Source: Oceanospirillales bacterium
Lineage (GTDB): Bacteria; Pseudomonadota; Gammaproteobacteria; Pseudomonadales; Balneatricaceae
Length of the DNA: 64,000 nucleotides
Direction: 5' to 3'
Assembly: GCA_018223185.1 (NCBI GenBank)
Contig: JAAEYW010000011.1
Span: 43,510-107,509 of the forward strand
Shown here: in pieces, positions 19,253 to 28,254 of the stretch
Layout: each line of letters opens with the position of its first letter
How positions within the stretch are numbered: the stretch's first letter is position 1
Made by a program: the position numbers and the translations under genes
The notes under the pieces: generated by a model
The model's database searches: none
What the model was told of the DNA's origin: nothing
What the model saw: the letters and a program-made list of their open reading frames with translations, nothing else

Positions 19253-20296
19253 ATGGCACTGATCCGAATCACATCACCCCATGCACACCGCGCTGGCAGC
19301 ACCGGCAATGTGATGCTAACGGTGTTGATCGCCACCCTCCCCGGACTGGCTGCAATGACCTTCTTTTTTGGCTGGGGCACCCTGATTCAGGTTCTCTGGG
19401 GTACGCTGCTGGCAGTGGCTATGGAAGCCGCTATCGTGAAGCTGCGTAAGCGACCCGTCAGTTTTTATCTGACCGACTACAGTGCAGTTGTCACCGCAGT
19501 ACTGCTGGGACTGGCACTGCCACCATTTGCACCCTGGTGGGTCATGATGATCGGCATAATCGTTGCGATCGTTATTGCCAAGCAGCTGTATGGCGGTATG
19601 GGTAACAACCCATTTAATCCGGCTATGGTGGCTTATGCGCTGCTGCTGGTGTCATTTCCGGTGCAGATGACCAGCTGGGCGGCCCCTTTTGTAATGACCG
19701 GAGAGGGTTGGTCGGTGCTTTCCCTGGGTGATACGCTGGGTGCTATTTTTGGCACCGCCGGAGTCTCCGTTGATGCACATACGATGGCAACACCGCTGGA
19801 TATTATGCGTCACCGGGGCGGTTTTACCACCGAAGAGATGTGGGTCGAAAATGCGCTGCTGGCCAATGGAATTGGTGCCTGGCATGCGGTAAGTGCGGCC
19901 TACTTTATGGGCGGCATTTTTCTGTTGTACAAAAAAATATTTACCTGGCATACCCCGGTGGCGATGCTGGGAAGCCTGGCCGTTATCTCCACCCTGTTTT
20001 TCCTGCTGATGCCGGATCAGTATCCTGATCCGTTTTTCCATCTGACGGCCGGGGCAACGATGCTGGGTGCATTCTTTATCGCAACCGATCCGGTCACATC
20101 GGCAACCAGTAACAGAGGTAAACTCTGGTTTGGTGCAGGCATCGGTATGCTGATATTTGTTATCCGCAGCTGGGGGAACTATCCGGATGCTGTGGCGTTC
20201 GCTGTCTTGCTGATGAACCTCTGTGCACCGTTTATTGATCAGTACACTCAACCCCGCAGTTACGGCCATGCAAAACCAAACCGGGGTATGAAGTAA
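19253..20296 (+). CDS. rsxD: Electron transport complex subunit RsxD/RnfD
   Basis: The 347-residue inner membrane protein has about nine helices and the NqrB/RnfD blocks GGMGNNPFNPAMVAYALLL and FFIATDPVTSATSNRGK. The stretch HTMATPLDIMRH sits where family members carry the threonine that covalently binds FMN. It forms the ion-translocating core with RsxG, A and E. The start is the ATG at 19253; its stop overlaps the rsxG start as TAATG. Confidence 0.96.
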   Translation: MALIRITSPHAHRAGSTGNVMLTVLIATLPGLAAMTFFFGWGTLIQVLWGTLLAVAMEAAIVKLRKRPVSFYLTDYSAVVTAVLLGLALPPFAPWWVMMIGIIVAIVIAKQLYGGMGNNPFNPAMVAYALLLVSFPVQMTSWAAPFVMTGEGWSVLSLGDTLGAIFGTAGVSVDAHTMATPLDIMRHRGGFTTEEMWVENALLANGIGAWHAVSAAYFMGGIFLLYKKIFTWHTPVAMLGSLAVISTLFFLLMPDQYPDPFFHLTAGATMLGAFFIATDPVTSATSNRGKLWFGAGIGMLIFVIRSWGNYPDAVAFAVLLMNLCAPFIDQYTQPRSYGHAKPNRGMK

Positions 20297-20949
20297 TGGA
20301 GATGTTAACAGCAATTCGCAACAGTGCACTGGGACTGAGTATCTTTGCCGTGATCACATCCGGCGCTATAGCGCTGACTCAGGTGTCGACCAAAGCTCAG
20401 ATCGAGAGCAATGAACGGGAAGCGCGGGCAAAAGCCCTGTATCAGATCGTTCCGAAAGAGAGCATCGATAACAATCTGCTGGAAGATAGCGTAGAAATCA
20501 ACGAACCAGCTCTGACGGCCAGTAATCAGCCCGTTGAAGCGTTTCGCGCCCGCCGTAACGGTCAGATCGTCACAGTGATCATTCCGGTCACAGCCCCCGA
20601 TGGCTATACCGGCAATATCAATATGATTGTGGGTATCAATGCAGATGAATCTGTTGCCGGCGTCAGGGTTCTTGCCCATAAGGAAACTCCCGGACTGGGA
20701 GACAAAGTCGAACTGAAAAAGTCCAGCTGGCTGCTCGGTTTTGACGGCCAGCGCTATGAGGGGGATGATGACCCCTCCTGGGCGGTGAAAAAAGATGGCG
20801 GCCGTTTCGACCAGTTTACCGGCGCGACCATAACCCCCCGCGCAGTTGTGAACGCTACCGCCCGGGCAATTCACTATTTCCGCGAACACAAAACTGAACT
20901 GCTTGAAACCCGGTCAGATATAACCTCTGAACCGGCCGGAGCTGAATAA
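20296..20949 (+). CDS. rsxG: Electron transport complex subunit RsxG/RnfG
   Basis: The 217-residue protein has one N-terminal membrane helix and a periplasmic FMN-binding domain. The covalent flavinylation motif is visible as [12 protein letters not shown], where the Thr after GA carries FMN via a phosphoester. [15 protein letters not shown] is a second family block. Translation is coupled to rsxD by TAATG, and rsxE follows one base after the stop. Flavin attachment normally needs ApbE, not seen in this window. Confidence 0.96.
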   Translation: MEMLTAIRNSALGLSIFAVITSGAIALTQVSTKAQIESNEREARAKALYQIVPKESIDNNLLEDSVEINEPALTASNQPVEAFRARRNGQIVTVIIPVTAPDGYTGNINMIVGINADESVAGVRVLAHKETPGLGDKVELKKSSWLLGFDGQRYEGDDDPSWAVKKDGGRFDQFTGATITPRAVVNATARAIHYFREHKTELLETRSDITSEPAGAE

Positions 20950-20950
20950 G

Positions 20951-21667
20951 ATGGCGAATGATTACCGAAAAATCACTCTCGATGGACTCTGGGACAACAA
21001 CCCTGCGCTGGTTCAGCTACTCGGCCTCTGTCCACTGCTGGCGGTTACCGGCACCGTAGTCAATGCAATCGGACTGGGGCTTGCCAGTACTATCGTACTG
21101 ATGGGCTCCAACCTCAGCATCTCCCTGTTCCGCAAGTTCATTCCCGAGTCAGTGCGACTGCCGGTGTTTGTGATGATTATCGCCTCATTCGTGACCTGCA
21201 TAGAGCTGCTGATGCAGGCATTTACCTATGAGCTATACACCATCCTCGGCATCTTCATCCCACTGATCGTGACCAACTGCGCCATCATGGGCCGGGCCGA
21301 TGCCTTCGCAATAAAGAATCCGGTAGGTGCATCACTGCTGGATGGCGCGATGATGGGCATCGGGTTTACCTCAGTACTGATGGTACTTGGCGGTATGCGC
21401 GAGATTCTTGGTCTGGGAACGCTGTTCAGTGATATGCAGCTGTTATTTGGCCCGGCGGCAGAAAGCTGGAAACTCGTTATTCTGGATGACTATGTCGGCT
21501 TTCTGTTTGCCATCCTGCCACCGGGCGCATTTGTCGGCATGGGGCTGCTGATTGCATTGAAAAATATCATCGACAAACGATTGGAAGAGCGAAGAAAAGT
21601 CCCAGCAACTCCGATTGAACCTACCGGTGAATCCCGACGTGTCAGGGTAACCGGAAATATATCTTAA
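20951..21667 (+). CDS. rsxE: Electron transport complex subunit RsxE/RnfE
   Basis: The 238-residue membrane protein is homologous to RsxA and has six helices with [17 protein letters not shown] and [20 protein letters not shown], the conserved cysteine blocks. It is the last gene of the rsx run. nth, its frequent downstream neighbour in gammaproteobacteria, is found here only after about 1.5 kb holding small genes on both strands. No clear terminator follows rsxE. Confidence 0.96.
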   Translation: MANDYRKITLDGLWDNNPALVQLLGLCPLLAVTGTVVNAIGLGLASTIVLMGSNLSISLFRKFIPESVRLPVFVMIIASFVTCIELLMQAFTYELYTILGIFIPLIVTNCAIMGRADAFAIKNPVGASLLDGAMMGIGFTSVLMVLGGMREILGLGTLFSDMQLLFGPAAESWKLVILDDYVGFLFAILPPGAFVGMGLLIALKNIIDKRLEERRKVPATPIEPTGESRRVRVTGNIS

Positions 21668-21947
21668 ATCACAATGATCCCACCAGACGCCGCTTCGCTC
21701 TTTTCCAGTGGCAAGCGCCCTCTGGCTTCTAAAGAGAAACATAGCTCCGCTTGCACTTCCCGTGCTATTGTGGGGCGTCTTTCCTGCACTAATCTCTAAT
21801 CTCTTCTGTGTAGCCTCGGCTAAGTTCCAAACAGCCATACCACTTTTTTCAGTTGTAGATTTAAACGCTTCTGTTTTATTTTTATAATTAAAACAATTAA
21901 TTATGGTTGTTCTATCAAATATTTAATATTTTCTGGAGCATTAAAAA

Positions 21948-22073
21948 ATGAGCAAAGATAAAAACAGTAAGAAAGAGTCTAAGAAAAAACCCCTCATGAC
22001 ACAGAAAGAGAAGAAAGCAGCCAAAAGAGACAAAACTGAGTCTGTGGGTTTACTGGGTGAACACCGCCACTAG
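21948..22073 (+). CDS. 41-residue lysine-rich microprotein
   Basis: An ATG with TGGAG nine bases upstream opens a 41-codon frame that is too short for the ORF track. The product is extremely basic: SKDKNSKKESKKKP and TQKEKKAAKRDK, ending VGLLGEHRH. A TATAAT box lies at 21883-21888, about 60 bases upstream, with only a weak -35. Such Lys-rich tails resemble small nucleic-acid- or ribosome-binding proteins, but I recognise no family. The frame, ribosome site and upstream box together make it likely to be real. Confidence 0.55.
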   Translation: MSKDKNSKKESKKKPLMTQKEKKAAKRDKTESVGLLGEHRH

Positions 22074-22215
22074 AGCAACACTTTAAGCATCGGACTTTTT
22101 TGAAGTTTGTCATTTTATAAGAGTGCCCCAGTGCCGCCTGAACCAATTCTGACGGTTCTTGTACACCTTAAGCCGTGAATACCAACGGTTATTAAAATGG
22201 CAACAACATCACAAT

Positions 22216-22243
22216 AAAAAAGCGACCCGCGGGTCGCTTTTTT
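22216..22243. terminator. Bidirectional terminator
   Basis: AAAAAAGCGACC-CGCG-GGTCGCTTTTTT is a symmetric GC stem flanked by A6 and T6. It can end the DUF6172 gene (minus strand) and transcription from the microprotein or rsx side (plus strand). Confidence 0.9.
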
Positions 22244-22258
22244 GATTCTGCCGTCTGA

Positions 22259-22558
22259 CTATTCAGCCTGATCCTGCTTTTTAGTACGGTATCCGGGCTT
22301 AGCCAGAATTTCCAGATAGAAGGACTTCTGCTGACCAGCCTCAATTTCTGAAATCTTTTTATTGATTTCAGCAAGATGAACCGCCTTACTGCTTGCTTCA
22401 TCAATGCCGAAGCGACAATCAAAATCCCAAAAATCTGCATTCTCAGGCAGCGCCTTATTGCGCTCTCTTTTTAAGTATTTTTTAATTTCGTGCTTTATTG
22501 CATCAACTCGTCTTGGAACGGTGAGCTTAGGATGCGTTAAGTGAAACGTCTTTTTCAT
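22259..22558 (-). CDS. DUF6172 family protein
   Basis: The 99-residue product matches the small DUF6172 family of proteobacteria, with MKKTFHLTHPKLTVPRRVDA, KYLKRERNKALPENADFWDFDC and FYLEILAKPGYRTKK. The ATG at 22558 is chosen over the track start at 22609 because the family N-terminus begins MKKTF. The protein is basic and compact; its function is unknown. It is one of two minus-strand genes inserted between rsxE and nth. Confidence 0.8.
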   Translation of the reverse strand: MKKTFHLTHPKLTVPRRVDAIKHEIKKYLKRERNKALPENADFWDFDCRFGIDEASSKAVHLAEINKKISEIEAGQQKSFYLEILAKPGYRTKKQDQAE

Positions 22559-22660
22559 TGTGATTCCAAAAGGGTGGCTGGTATGGGCTGACCAATACCA
22601 TTTGATCATGCGGCTAAACGTATCAGATAAGATTACAGAAGCTAAACTGTTGAGCGATAA

Positions 22661-22999
22661 CTACCGGCTCAGAAACGCTTCTATATATCTTGCAATTCTT
22701 TCACTCAGATTCCCCTCAAATCCATTGAGGTTTTGACCAAAAAACGCCAGGTACCGTATAGCTTGTATGTGGCTTATCTTCTTGCCTACAACATTATATT
22801 CTATTTCAGGAAGTGTTTTACTGTTTCTGGGTACGATAGTCCACCGAATAATATCTGAATCCACCGAATCAAATTTTTTCTGAGCAAAATCACAGAATGC
22901 GTCAACAAGCTGCGCACCCTCAGGCCCCAGACAACCCGATTCCACCCTGTAAATCACCAAAAGCTTCTTTTCTTCCGTCAAAGGCAAATCATTAACCAT
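22661..22999 (-). CDS. Conserved hypothetical protein, 112 residues
   Basis: I do not assign a domain name. The composition is that of a folded cytoplasmic protein: a beta-like segment LLVIYRVESGCLGPEGAQLV, then IIRWTIVPRN and a C-terminal helix with FGQNLNGFEGNLSERIARY. It has no signal or membrane segment. It is the first of two minus-strand genes, about 100 bases upstream of DUF6172, and probably has its own promoter in the gap before nth. Confidence 0.65.
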   Translation of the reverse strand: MVNDLPLTEEKKLLVIYRVESGCLGPEGAQLVDAFCDFAQKKFDSVDSDIIRWTIVPRNSKTLPEIEYNVVGKKISHIQAIRYLAFFGQNLNGFEGNLSERIARYIEAFLSR

Positions 23000-23239
23000 C
23001 TAAGCAAGCCATCCTTAATATCCCCGGGCGGTTAAACAACGCTGTAACACTGTTCAAACTATAGCCCTGTTTACCTGTTAATGGCTATAAAAACAAAACG
23101 CTATCTACGATTGTATAATCCGATTGTGCGGTGACGGCCCGCCGGGACAATATGGCTTACAGGCCGCCCGCAGCAGTTGCCCCACAGATCTCTCCCCGCT
23201 AACATACCCCTCTTAACAGAACACAGCCTGCCGGAACCT

Positions 23240-23872
23240 ATGAACGCTGCAAAACGCCACGAAATATTCTCCCGCCTGCGGGAAGCTAATCCCCACCCGG
23301 TCACTGAGTTGGAATACAGCAATCCGTTTGAACTGCTGGTCGCAGTGACGCTGTCAGCACAGGCAACTGATGTCGGCGTGAACAAAGCAACCCGTAAACT
23401 ATTTCCGGTTGCCAATACACCAGAAGCGATCTACGCACTGGGCGTGGATGGTTTAAAAGAGTATATAAAGACTATCGGGCTATATAATGCGAAAGCCGAA
23501 AACATTATCAAAGCCTGTAAAATACTGATTGATAAGCATGGTTCAGTGGTTCCCGACAACCGGGAAGACCTTGAAGCACTGCCTGGCGTTGGTCGAAAGA
23601 CAGCCAACGTAGTGCTCAACACTGCTTTTGGTCAACCGGCAATGGCTGTGGATACACACATATTCAGGGTATCAAACCGAACCAGAATCGCTCCGGGAAA
23701 AAATGTTCTTGAAGTGGAAAAAAAACTGATGCGCTTCGTCCCCAGGGAGTTTCTTATCGATGCCCATCACTGGCTTATTCTCCACGGTCGTTACACCTGT
23801 ATTGCCCGTAAACCCCGTTGCGGCTCCTGCCTGATAGAGGACCTGTGTGAATTCAAAGAGAAGACAGAGTAA
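23240..23872 (+). CDS. nth: Endonuclease III
   Basis: This base-excision repair glycosylase/AP lyase (210 residues, as in E. coli) removes oxidised pyrimidines. The helix-hairpin-helix LPGVGRKTANVVL contains the catalytic lysine, VDTHIFRVSNR contains the catalytic aspartate, and the C-terminal 4Fe-4S ligands are C-X6-C-X2-C-X5-C (CIARKPRCGSCLIEDLC). The track ORF begins at 23177, but the ATG at 23240 (MNAAKRHEIFSRL) matches the family start. It is often the last gene of the rsx operon, but here the distance implies independent expression. Confidence 0.97.
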   Translation: MNAAKRHEIFSRLREANPHPVTELEYSNPFELLVAVTLSAQATDVGVNKATRKLFPVANTPEAIYALGVDGLKEYIKTIGLYNAKAENIIKACKILIDKHGSVVPDNREDLEALPGVGRKTANVVLNTAFGQPAMAVDTHIFRVSNRTRIAPGKNVLEVEKKLMRFVPREFLIDAHHWLILHGRYTCIARKPRCGSCLIEDLCEFKEKTE

Positions 23873-23882
23873 CCTCCCCTCC

Positions 23883-24272
23883 CTAACAGTTTCTTAACTT
23901 TACCCACGATCTCTGAATAACGGTTAAGTCTGCCTTTTTACAACGCCCCCGCAACTGATCAATCTCATCCGAACTGAGCCAGCTGCTCACCCAACTATTG
24001 ACAGCATCGCTGGTAGAGGGGGTTTTACTCCAGTCCTTATAGGCCTTCACATGCTGGAGGGTTATTCCATAGTTAGTACTTTCACTCAGAGTACAACAGG
24101 CAGGAAACCGCCCATTACAATCAAACTGCTCATTGATCCAGCGAACAGCTTCCAGTGTATCTTCAGTGGTAAATTTCATAACCCCTCCGACATCATTTAC
24201 AGGCAAGCAAGGTTCGTCAGCAACGGACAAACTGTAATAGGTTTCAGGAGTGTAGGAATTGACCGGTGTCAT
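23883..24272 (-). CDS. Hypothetical cysteine-rich protein, 129 residues
   Basis: I recognise no family. The ORF is convergent with nth (10-base gap) and overlaps no other gene. The product has no signal peptide and contains seven cysteines, including FDCNGRFPACC and a C-terminal LRNC. An internal Met (VMKFTTEDTLEAVRWI) could be the real start, giving a 98-residue protein with a helical, soluble look. No strong ribosome site distinguishes the starts. A real but lineage-restricted gene is the most likely reading. Confidence 0.5.
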   Translation of the reverse strand: MTPVNSYTPETYYSLSVADEPCLPVNDVGGVMKFTTEDTLEAVRWINEQFDCNGRFPACCTLSESTNYGITLQHVKAYKDWSKTPSTSDAVNSWVSSWLSSDEIDQLRGRCKKADLTVIQRSWVKLRNC

Positions 24273-24805
24273 CGCCAGTAAACTATTTTATTTCACTTTA
24301 TAAAAGTGTCTTTTTTCTGCGTCACTGGACCACTATATGACACACTGAAGTGCAGTTATCAACCGGGCTAGTTGTGCACATTTTCTGTGGATAAAACTGT
24401 GAGTATTATTGGGGTAGTTGGCTCAAACACCCGTGGTTATTGGCCCTGAAACAAATCGTTCACATAAACGACAAACATTTTTTATCTCATATATTTCAAT
24501 AAGTTACGTAATTCAATAGGTATTTATAAATACACTTATATTATTTTAGTTTTGCTCTTTATATATTTTCAGTTTGCTGTGAATTAAATATTGCAATCCC
24601 GTTAAAGCCGTTGTTTCTATCGCTATATTGAAAGTAGTTACTAACACATCGTTTTGTATCACTTAACTTACACTCTTAACTGAAGATTTTTCGCTGGAAT
24701 CTGGCGGGTGCGGCAGTTTTCAACACTCACCTCTCAGATCATTTTGAGCTGTTGCTATACTGAGTTACAAACGATAAACACCGAACCCTGCAGGGCAGAA
24801 TAAAC
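24273..24805. other. AT-rich intergenic region with one DnaA-box-like site
   Basis: No gene is supported in this 530-base stretch. It is strikingly AT-rich between 24450 and 24700 and contains TGTGGATAA (24386-24394), a perfect match to the DnaA box TTATCCACA on the other strand. A promoter for the downstream MBL/rhodanese gene should lie near its end; TATACT around 24757 is a candidate -10 with no good -35. Confidence 0.5.
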
Positions 24806-25864
24806 ATGGCAATGATCTTTCAACAGATCTCTACACAACAAGGTTGCCAGTCCTATCTGATTGGTTGCAGCAACCAGCACAGCGCTATCATTATAGATCC
24901 GGAGCTGAGTATGCTGGACACTTACCGGGCGTTGCTCAGCAGGGAAGGCCTGCGTTTACATTATCTGCTGGATACACACACCCATGCGGATCACTTCAGC
25001 GCCAGTCAGACGCTTGCACGTCAGTTACAGGTGCCGGTTATTATGCATCGCAACAGTCCGGCTCCCTTTGTGAGCTTTCATGTTGATGATGGAGAGCTGA
25101 TACACCTCGGGGAACTCAAATTAGAGATCATACATACACCGGGACATACTGAAGACTCGATCTGCATTCTGATTGCTGACCGGGTTCTGACCGGAGATAC
25201 TTTACTGCTGGGAGGAACCGGACGCAGTGATCTGCCAGGGGGAGACCCGGCTAAGCTCTATAACAGTCTGTTCAATAAACTGTTACTGCTGCCTCCTGAA
25301 ACCCAGGTCTATCCTGCCCACATCTACAACGAAAAAAAACATACCACGATCGCAGCTGAACTGCTTAATAACCCCAGGCTTCAGGTAACAGAGCGAATGT
25401 CATTTATTCATCAGATGAACACGCTCAACCTCAACATGCCGGATCATCTGACCGAAGCATTGCGCACTAACCTTAGCGGTGGCAAAACCGTCGCAGGTCT
25501 GCTCGCAGAAGCTGCTGAAAAAGTGTCCTTTATGTCACTCAAAGAGGTCGCTCTCAGGCTCAGGACTGAACCTGAGGAGATTTTGCTTCTGGATGTAAGA
25601 GAGACTGATGCCTTCCTTAAGGGACATATTCCACGCGCTATTAATATTCCTCGCGGGCAACTGGAACTGCAGGTCAACAGCCTGCTGACAAATCCGACGC
25701 AGCGAATTGTAACTTATTGTCAATTTGGAAAAATCTCTACGCTGGCGGCAGCAACGCTGAAAGAGCTGGGATTTAATCGCGCAGTGGCACTGGATGATGG
25801 TTTTAACGGATGGCAGGCAATGGACTATCCGGTGGAACCCGCTGTGCAGAAAGACGATGGTTAA
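24806..25864 (+). CDS. Metallo-beta-lactamase fold/rhodanese fusion, persulfide dioxygenase-like
   Basis: The 352-residue protein has an N-terminal MBL-fold hydrolase (about 5-230) with the metal motif HTHADH (His58, His60, Asp62, His63), TPGHTEDS, GDTLLLGGTGRSDLPGGD and PAHIY, a pattern close to ETHE1-type persulfide dioxygenases. The C-terminal rhodanese (about 250-345) has LLDVRETDAF and the active-site loop CQFGKIS, so the catalytic cysteine is present. Known fusions oxidise glutathione persulfide to sulfite and move sulfane sulfur. It would therefore link sulfide detoxification with the assimilation genes in this window. It stands alone, with no direct operon partner. Confidence 0.9.
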   Translation: MAMIFQQISTQQGCQSYLIGCSNQHSAIIIDPELSMLDTYRALLSREGLRLHYLLDTHTHADHFSASQTLARQLQVPVIMHRNSPAPFVSFHVDDGELIHLGELKLEIIHTPGHTEDSICILIADRVLTGDTLLLGGTGRSDLPGGDPAKLYNSLFNKLLLLPPETQVYPAHIYNEKKHTTIAAELLNNPRLQVTERMSFIHQMNTLNLNMPDHLTEALRTNLSGGKTVAGLLAEAAEKVSFMSLKEVALRLRTEPEEILLLDVRETDAFLKGHIPRAINIPRGQLELQVNSLLTNPTQRIVTYCQFGKISTLAAATLKELGFNRAVALDDGFNGWQAMDYPVEPAVQKDDG

Positions 25865-25910
25865 GCGGCATACAACATATGAACAATCGATGGCCGAAAA
25901 CAGGAAAAGC

Positions 25911-26156
25911 TTATTCCGGCGTTTTCCAGATCGTTTTACGTTCCTGTAATAATATCCAGAGCTGTTCTACCTTCTCCCTCGCCCAGGGGGTTTTACGCAA
26001 AAACTTCAGACTGGACTTGATACTGGGATCGCTCTGGAAACAGCGGATACTGATCCGCTGACCCAATTCCTGCCAGCCATATTCCGCTTCAAGATCAGTA
26101 ACGATCTGCTGCAGGGTGACACCATGCAGAGGGTTGTTTTTCTGTCCCCCTGTCAT
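25911..26156 (-). CDS. VF530 (DUF2132) family protein
   Basis: The 81-residue product has the full VF530 signature: [26 protein letters not shown] and [22 protein letters not shown]. Family members are small helical proteins, described as DNA-binding, with unclear function. Its ATG overlaps the stop of the upstream DUF2986 gene (ATGA), so the two are translated from one message. It is convergent with the MBL/rhodanese gene. Confidence 0.92.
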   Translation of the reverse strand: MTGGQKNNPLHGVTLQQIVTDLEAEYGWQELGQRISIRCFQSDPSIKSSLKFLRKTPWAREKVEQLWILLQERKTIWKTPE

Positions 26157-26293
26157 TGTTCTGCTTCCTGCTGCTCCTGTCTGGCACGCTCATCCTTGGA
26201 TATATATCGCGGCTTTGCCGATACGTGGAGCTTTGCGTTTGCCTTTTTAGCGCGTTTTTTCAATATGCTGTTTATTTTCTTCTTTCTGTTCAT
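26153..26293 (-). CDS. DUF2986 family small basic protein
   Basis: The 46-residue protein begins [22 protein letters not shown] and ends in a charged [10 protein letters not shown] tail, matching the short DUF2986 family. The track start at 26338 adds 15 residues of no family likeness; the ATG at 26293 is preferred. The stop overlaps the VF530 start by ATGA, suggesting coupled translation and perhaps a shared nucleic-acid-related role (inference). Confidence 0.8.
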   Translation of the reverse strand: MNRKKKINSILKKRAKKANAKLHVSAKPRYISKDERARQEQQEAEQ

Positions 26294-26744
26294 CAATAGT
26301 GAGCCTGAGGCAGCGATCTGATCGTTAGTAGTGCACATTCTATCTGAGTTTAGCTTTGAGTTCAGAAGATAGTTTACCGGGGATTAAAGCGACCATCAGG
26401 GTACTGTTTATGTCGCGGTATGTAATACACAAAATCTGTGGATAACTCAGTGCATTACTTTTTAGTAACTGCCTGTAAAAGCGATAACATGGGCTTTGCA
26501 GCAAATTGTTTATAAAAGCACCGCATCCGAACAACGCTTTTTACTATCAATAAGTTACAGAAAAACAACTGTTTTATACTCAGACCTGACGCCGGTGAAT
26601 CCACAACAGAAACGAACTCTTTGCAGTCTGTTAAGAACTTTTCTGAAAATCCTGTCTTCCTACTCGCCAGGGTCTTCACTTCCCGCCGCGTAAGAATAAC
26701 TCAGATAAGCAGATTAACGATCTTAACGGCAGACCCGAGACCCC
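26294..26744. other. Intergenic region with a DnaA-box-like site
   Basis: Two small minus ORFs here (64 and 74 residues) look spurious. A second perfect TGTGGATAA occurs at 26437-26445. Promoters for the DUF2986-VF530 pair should lie at the left part. No clear terminator for the nrd unit was found. Confidence 0.45.
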
Positions 26745-27011
26745 TCAGTCTTCGGGTATCTCTATCTCGACATGGGATACCGGCTTTGTACAACAGGCCA
26801 GTATCTCATCACCAACGGTGTCATACAGAGCATCCTGAACTTCTTCCACTTCGCCATCAATTAAGCGAACCCGACAACAACCACAATAACCACCACGACA
26901 GTTATAGGGCACAGGGATCTCCTGCGCCTCCATCGAGTCCAGCAGAGAGTATTCATACTGATAATAGAAGGTACTGAAATTGTTGACCTTAATTCTTGGT
27001 ATACCTGACAT
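26745..27011 (-). CDS. yfaE: Class I ribonucleotide reductase maintenance ferredoxin (YfaE-like)
   Basis: The 88-residue plant-type 2Fe-2S ferredoxin has the ligand pattern CRGGYCGCC plus a later ACC. It starts at the ATG 27011 (MSGIPRIKV); the track start is upstream inside nrdB. It lies 10 bases after nrdB, as in E. coli nrdAB-yfaE. YfaE delivers electrons to rebuild the diferric-tyrosyl radical cofactor of NrdB. The length and position fit this role well. Confidence 0.93.
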   Translation of the reverse strand: MSGIPRIKVNNFSTFYYQYEYSLLDSMEAQEIPVPYNCRGGYCGCCRVRLIDGEVEEVQDALYDTVGDEILACCTKPVSHVEIEIPED

Positions 27012-27021
27012 GACCCGTTCC

Positions 27022-28152
27022 TTAGAGGTCGAAACCATCGAAGTCGTCTTCACCCATTTCATTATCAATTGCTCCTACCAGATACGAGCTGATCTCTGCT
27101 TCCTGTGGGGCAACCTGTACGTTGTCACTGACCAGCCACGCATTCATCCATGGTAGCGGATTCTGTTTCGCCGGAAAAATCTCTTCCAGATTCAGCGCCT
27201 TCATCCGCACATTCGTAATATATTCCACATAGTCAGACAGGATGCGGGCATTAAGACCGATCATTGAGCCGTCCTTAAACAAATACTCAGCCCACTCTTT
27301 TTCCTGCTCAGCAGCTTCGCGGAAAATCTCATAAACCTGAGGTTCACACTCTTTTGCAATCTGTTTGAACTCAGGATCATCAGAACCGGAAGCCAGCACG
27401 TTGAGCATAAACTGAGTACCGGTGAGGTGCAGCGCCTCATCCCGGGCGATCAGCTTAATAATTTTGGCATTGCCCTCCATGATTGCACGTTCAGCAAATG
27501 CAAATGAGCAGGCAAAACTCACATAGAATCGAATCGCTTCCAGCACATTAACCGATACCAGCGTCAGATAGAGCTTGGTTTTCAGACTATGCATACTGAC
27601 ATCGTATGTTTCGCCACCAATCGTGTGAACGCCTGGCCCCTGAATCATATAGATATTTGTTAACTCGATGAGTTCATCATAAAGCCGGGTCACACTGCGG
27701 GCCCGCTTAACGATCTCTTCATTGGTGACGATTGTATCAAACACCTCTGACGGCTCAGTCAGAATATTGCGGATAATATGGGTGTAAGAACGGCTGTGAA
27801 TTGTCTCACTGAAAGACCAGGTTTCCAGCCAGGTTTCCAGCTCTGGCAGTGATACTATCGGCAGAAACGCGATATTGGGCGAACGTCCCTGCACCGAATC
27901 CAGCAGGGTCTGATACTTCAGATTACTGAGGAAAATGTGCTTTTCATGCTCCGGCATCACCATAAAATCTTTACGGTCAGTGGACAGATCAACCTCTTCC
28001 GGGCGCCAGAAAAATGATAGCTGCTTTTCAATCAGCTTCTCAAGAATCGGGTATTTCTGCTTGTCATAACGGGCGACGTTGACGTTATGGCCGAAAAACA
28101 TCGGCTCTTTGGTAGCATCGTTGAAAGTCGGATCAAACGTTGAATATAGCAT
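27022..28152 (-). CDS. nrdB: Ribonucleoside-diphosphate reductase class Ia, beta subunit
   Basis: The 376-residue radical-generating subunit has the same length as E. coli NrdB. The radical tyrosine lies in [15 protein letters not shown], and iron-ligand blocks are [11 protein letters not shown] and [13 protein letters not shown]. The C-terminal EDDFDGFDL tail is the peptide that docks onto NrdA. It is downstream of nrdA on the same strand with about 100 bases between, and upstream of the ferredoxin. Confidence 0.97.
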   Translation of the reverse strand: MLYSTFDPTFNDATKEPMFFGHNVNVARYDKQKYPILEKLIEKQLSFFWRPEEVDLSTDRKDFMVMPEHEKHIFLSNLKYQTLLDSVQGRSPNIAFLPIVSLPELETWLETWSFSETIHSRSYTHIIRNILTEPSEVFDTIVTNEEIVKRARSVTRLYDELIELTNIYMIQGPGVHTIGGETYDVSMHSLKTKLYLTLVSVNVLEAIRFYVSFACSFAFAERAIMEGNAKIIKLIARDEALHLTGTQFMLNVLASGSDDPEFKQIAKECEPQVYEIFREAAEQEKEWAEYLFKDGSMIGLNARILSDYVEYITNVRMKALNLEEIFPAKQNPLPWMNAWLVSDNVQVAPQEAEISSYLVGAIDNEMGEDDFDGFDL

Positions 28153-28199
28153 GTTGCATCAATACTCTTGCCCTGATTACAGGGAGGTCAAAACTGATT

Positions 28200-28220
28200 G
28201 CCGGTGGGGTTGCCACCGGC
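28200..28220 (-). other. Intercistronic hairpin between nrdA and nrdB
   Basis: GCCGGTGG and CCACCGGC form a perfect 8-bp stem with a 5-base loop. Only a weak T-tract follows on the minus strand, so partial attenuation or RNA processing that adjusts the subunit ratio is possible. Confidence 0.45.
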
Positions 28221-28254
28221 CTGAAATCCGTTACACAGTCTGCGCTGAAAATTC

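Noticed and set aside
26340-26679. Two minus-strand ORFs of 64 and 74 residues
   Set aside because: They overlap each other, have no ribosome sites or family likeness, and lie in an intergenic region.
24273-26744. Replication origin suggested by DnaA boxes and AT-rich DNA
   Set aside because: Only two boxes 2 kb apart, and no dnaA, dnaN, gidA or parAB genes nearby.
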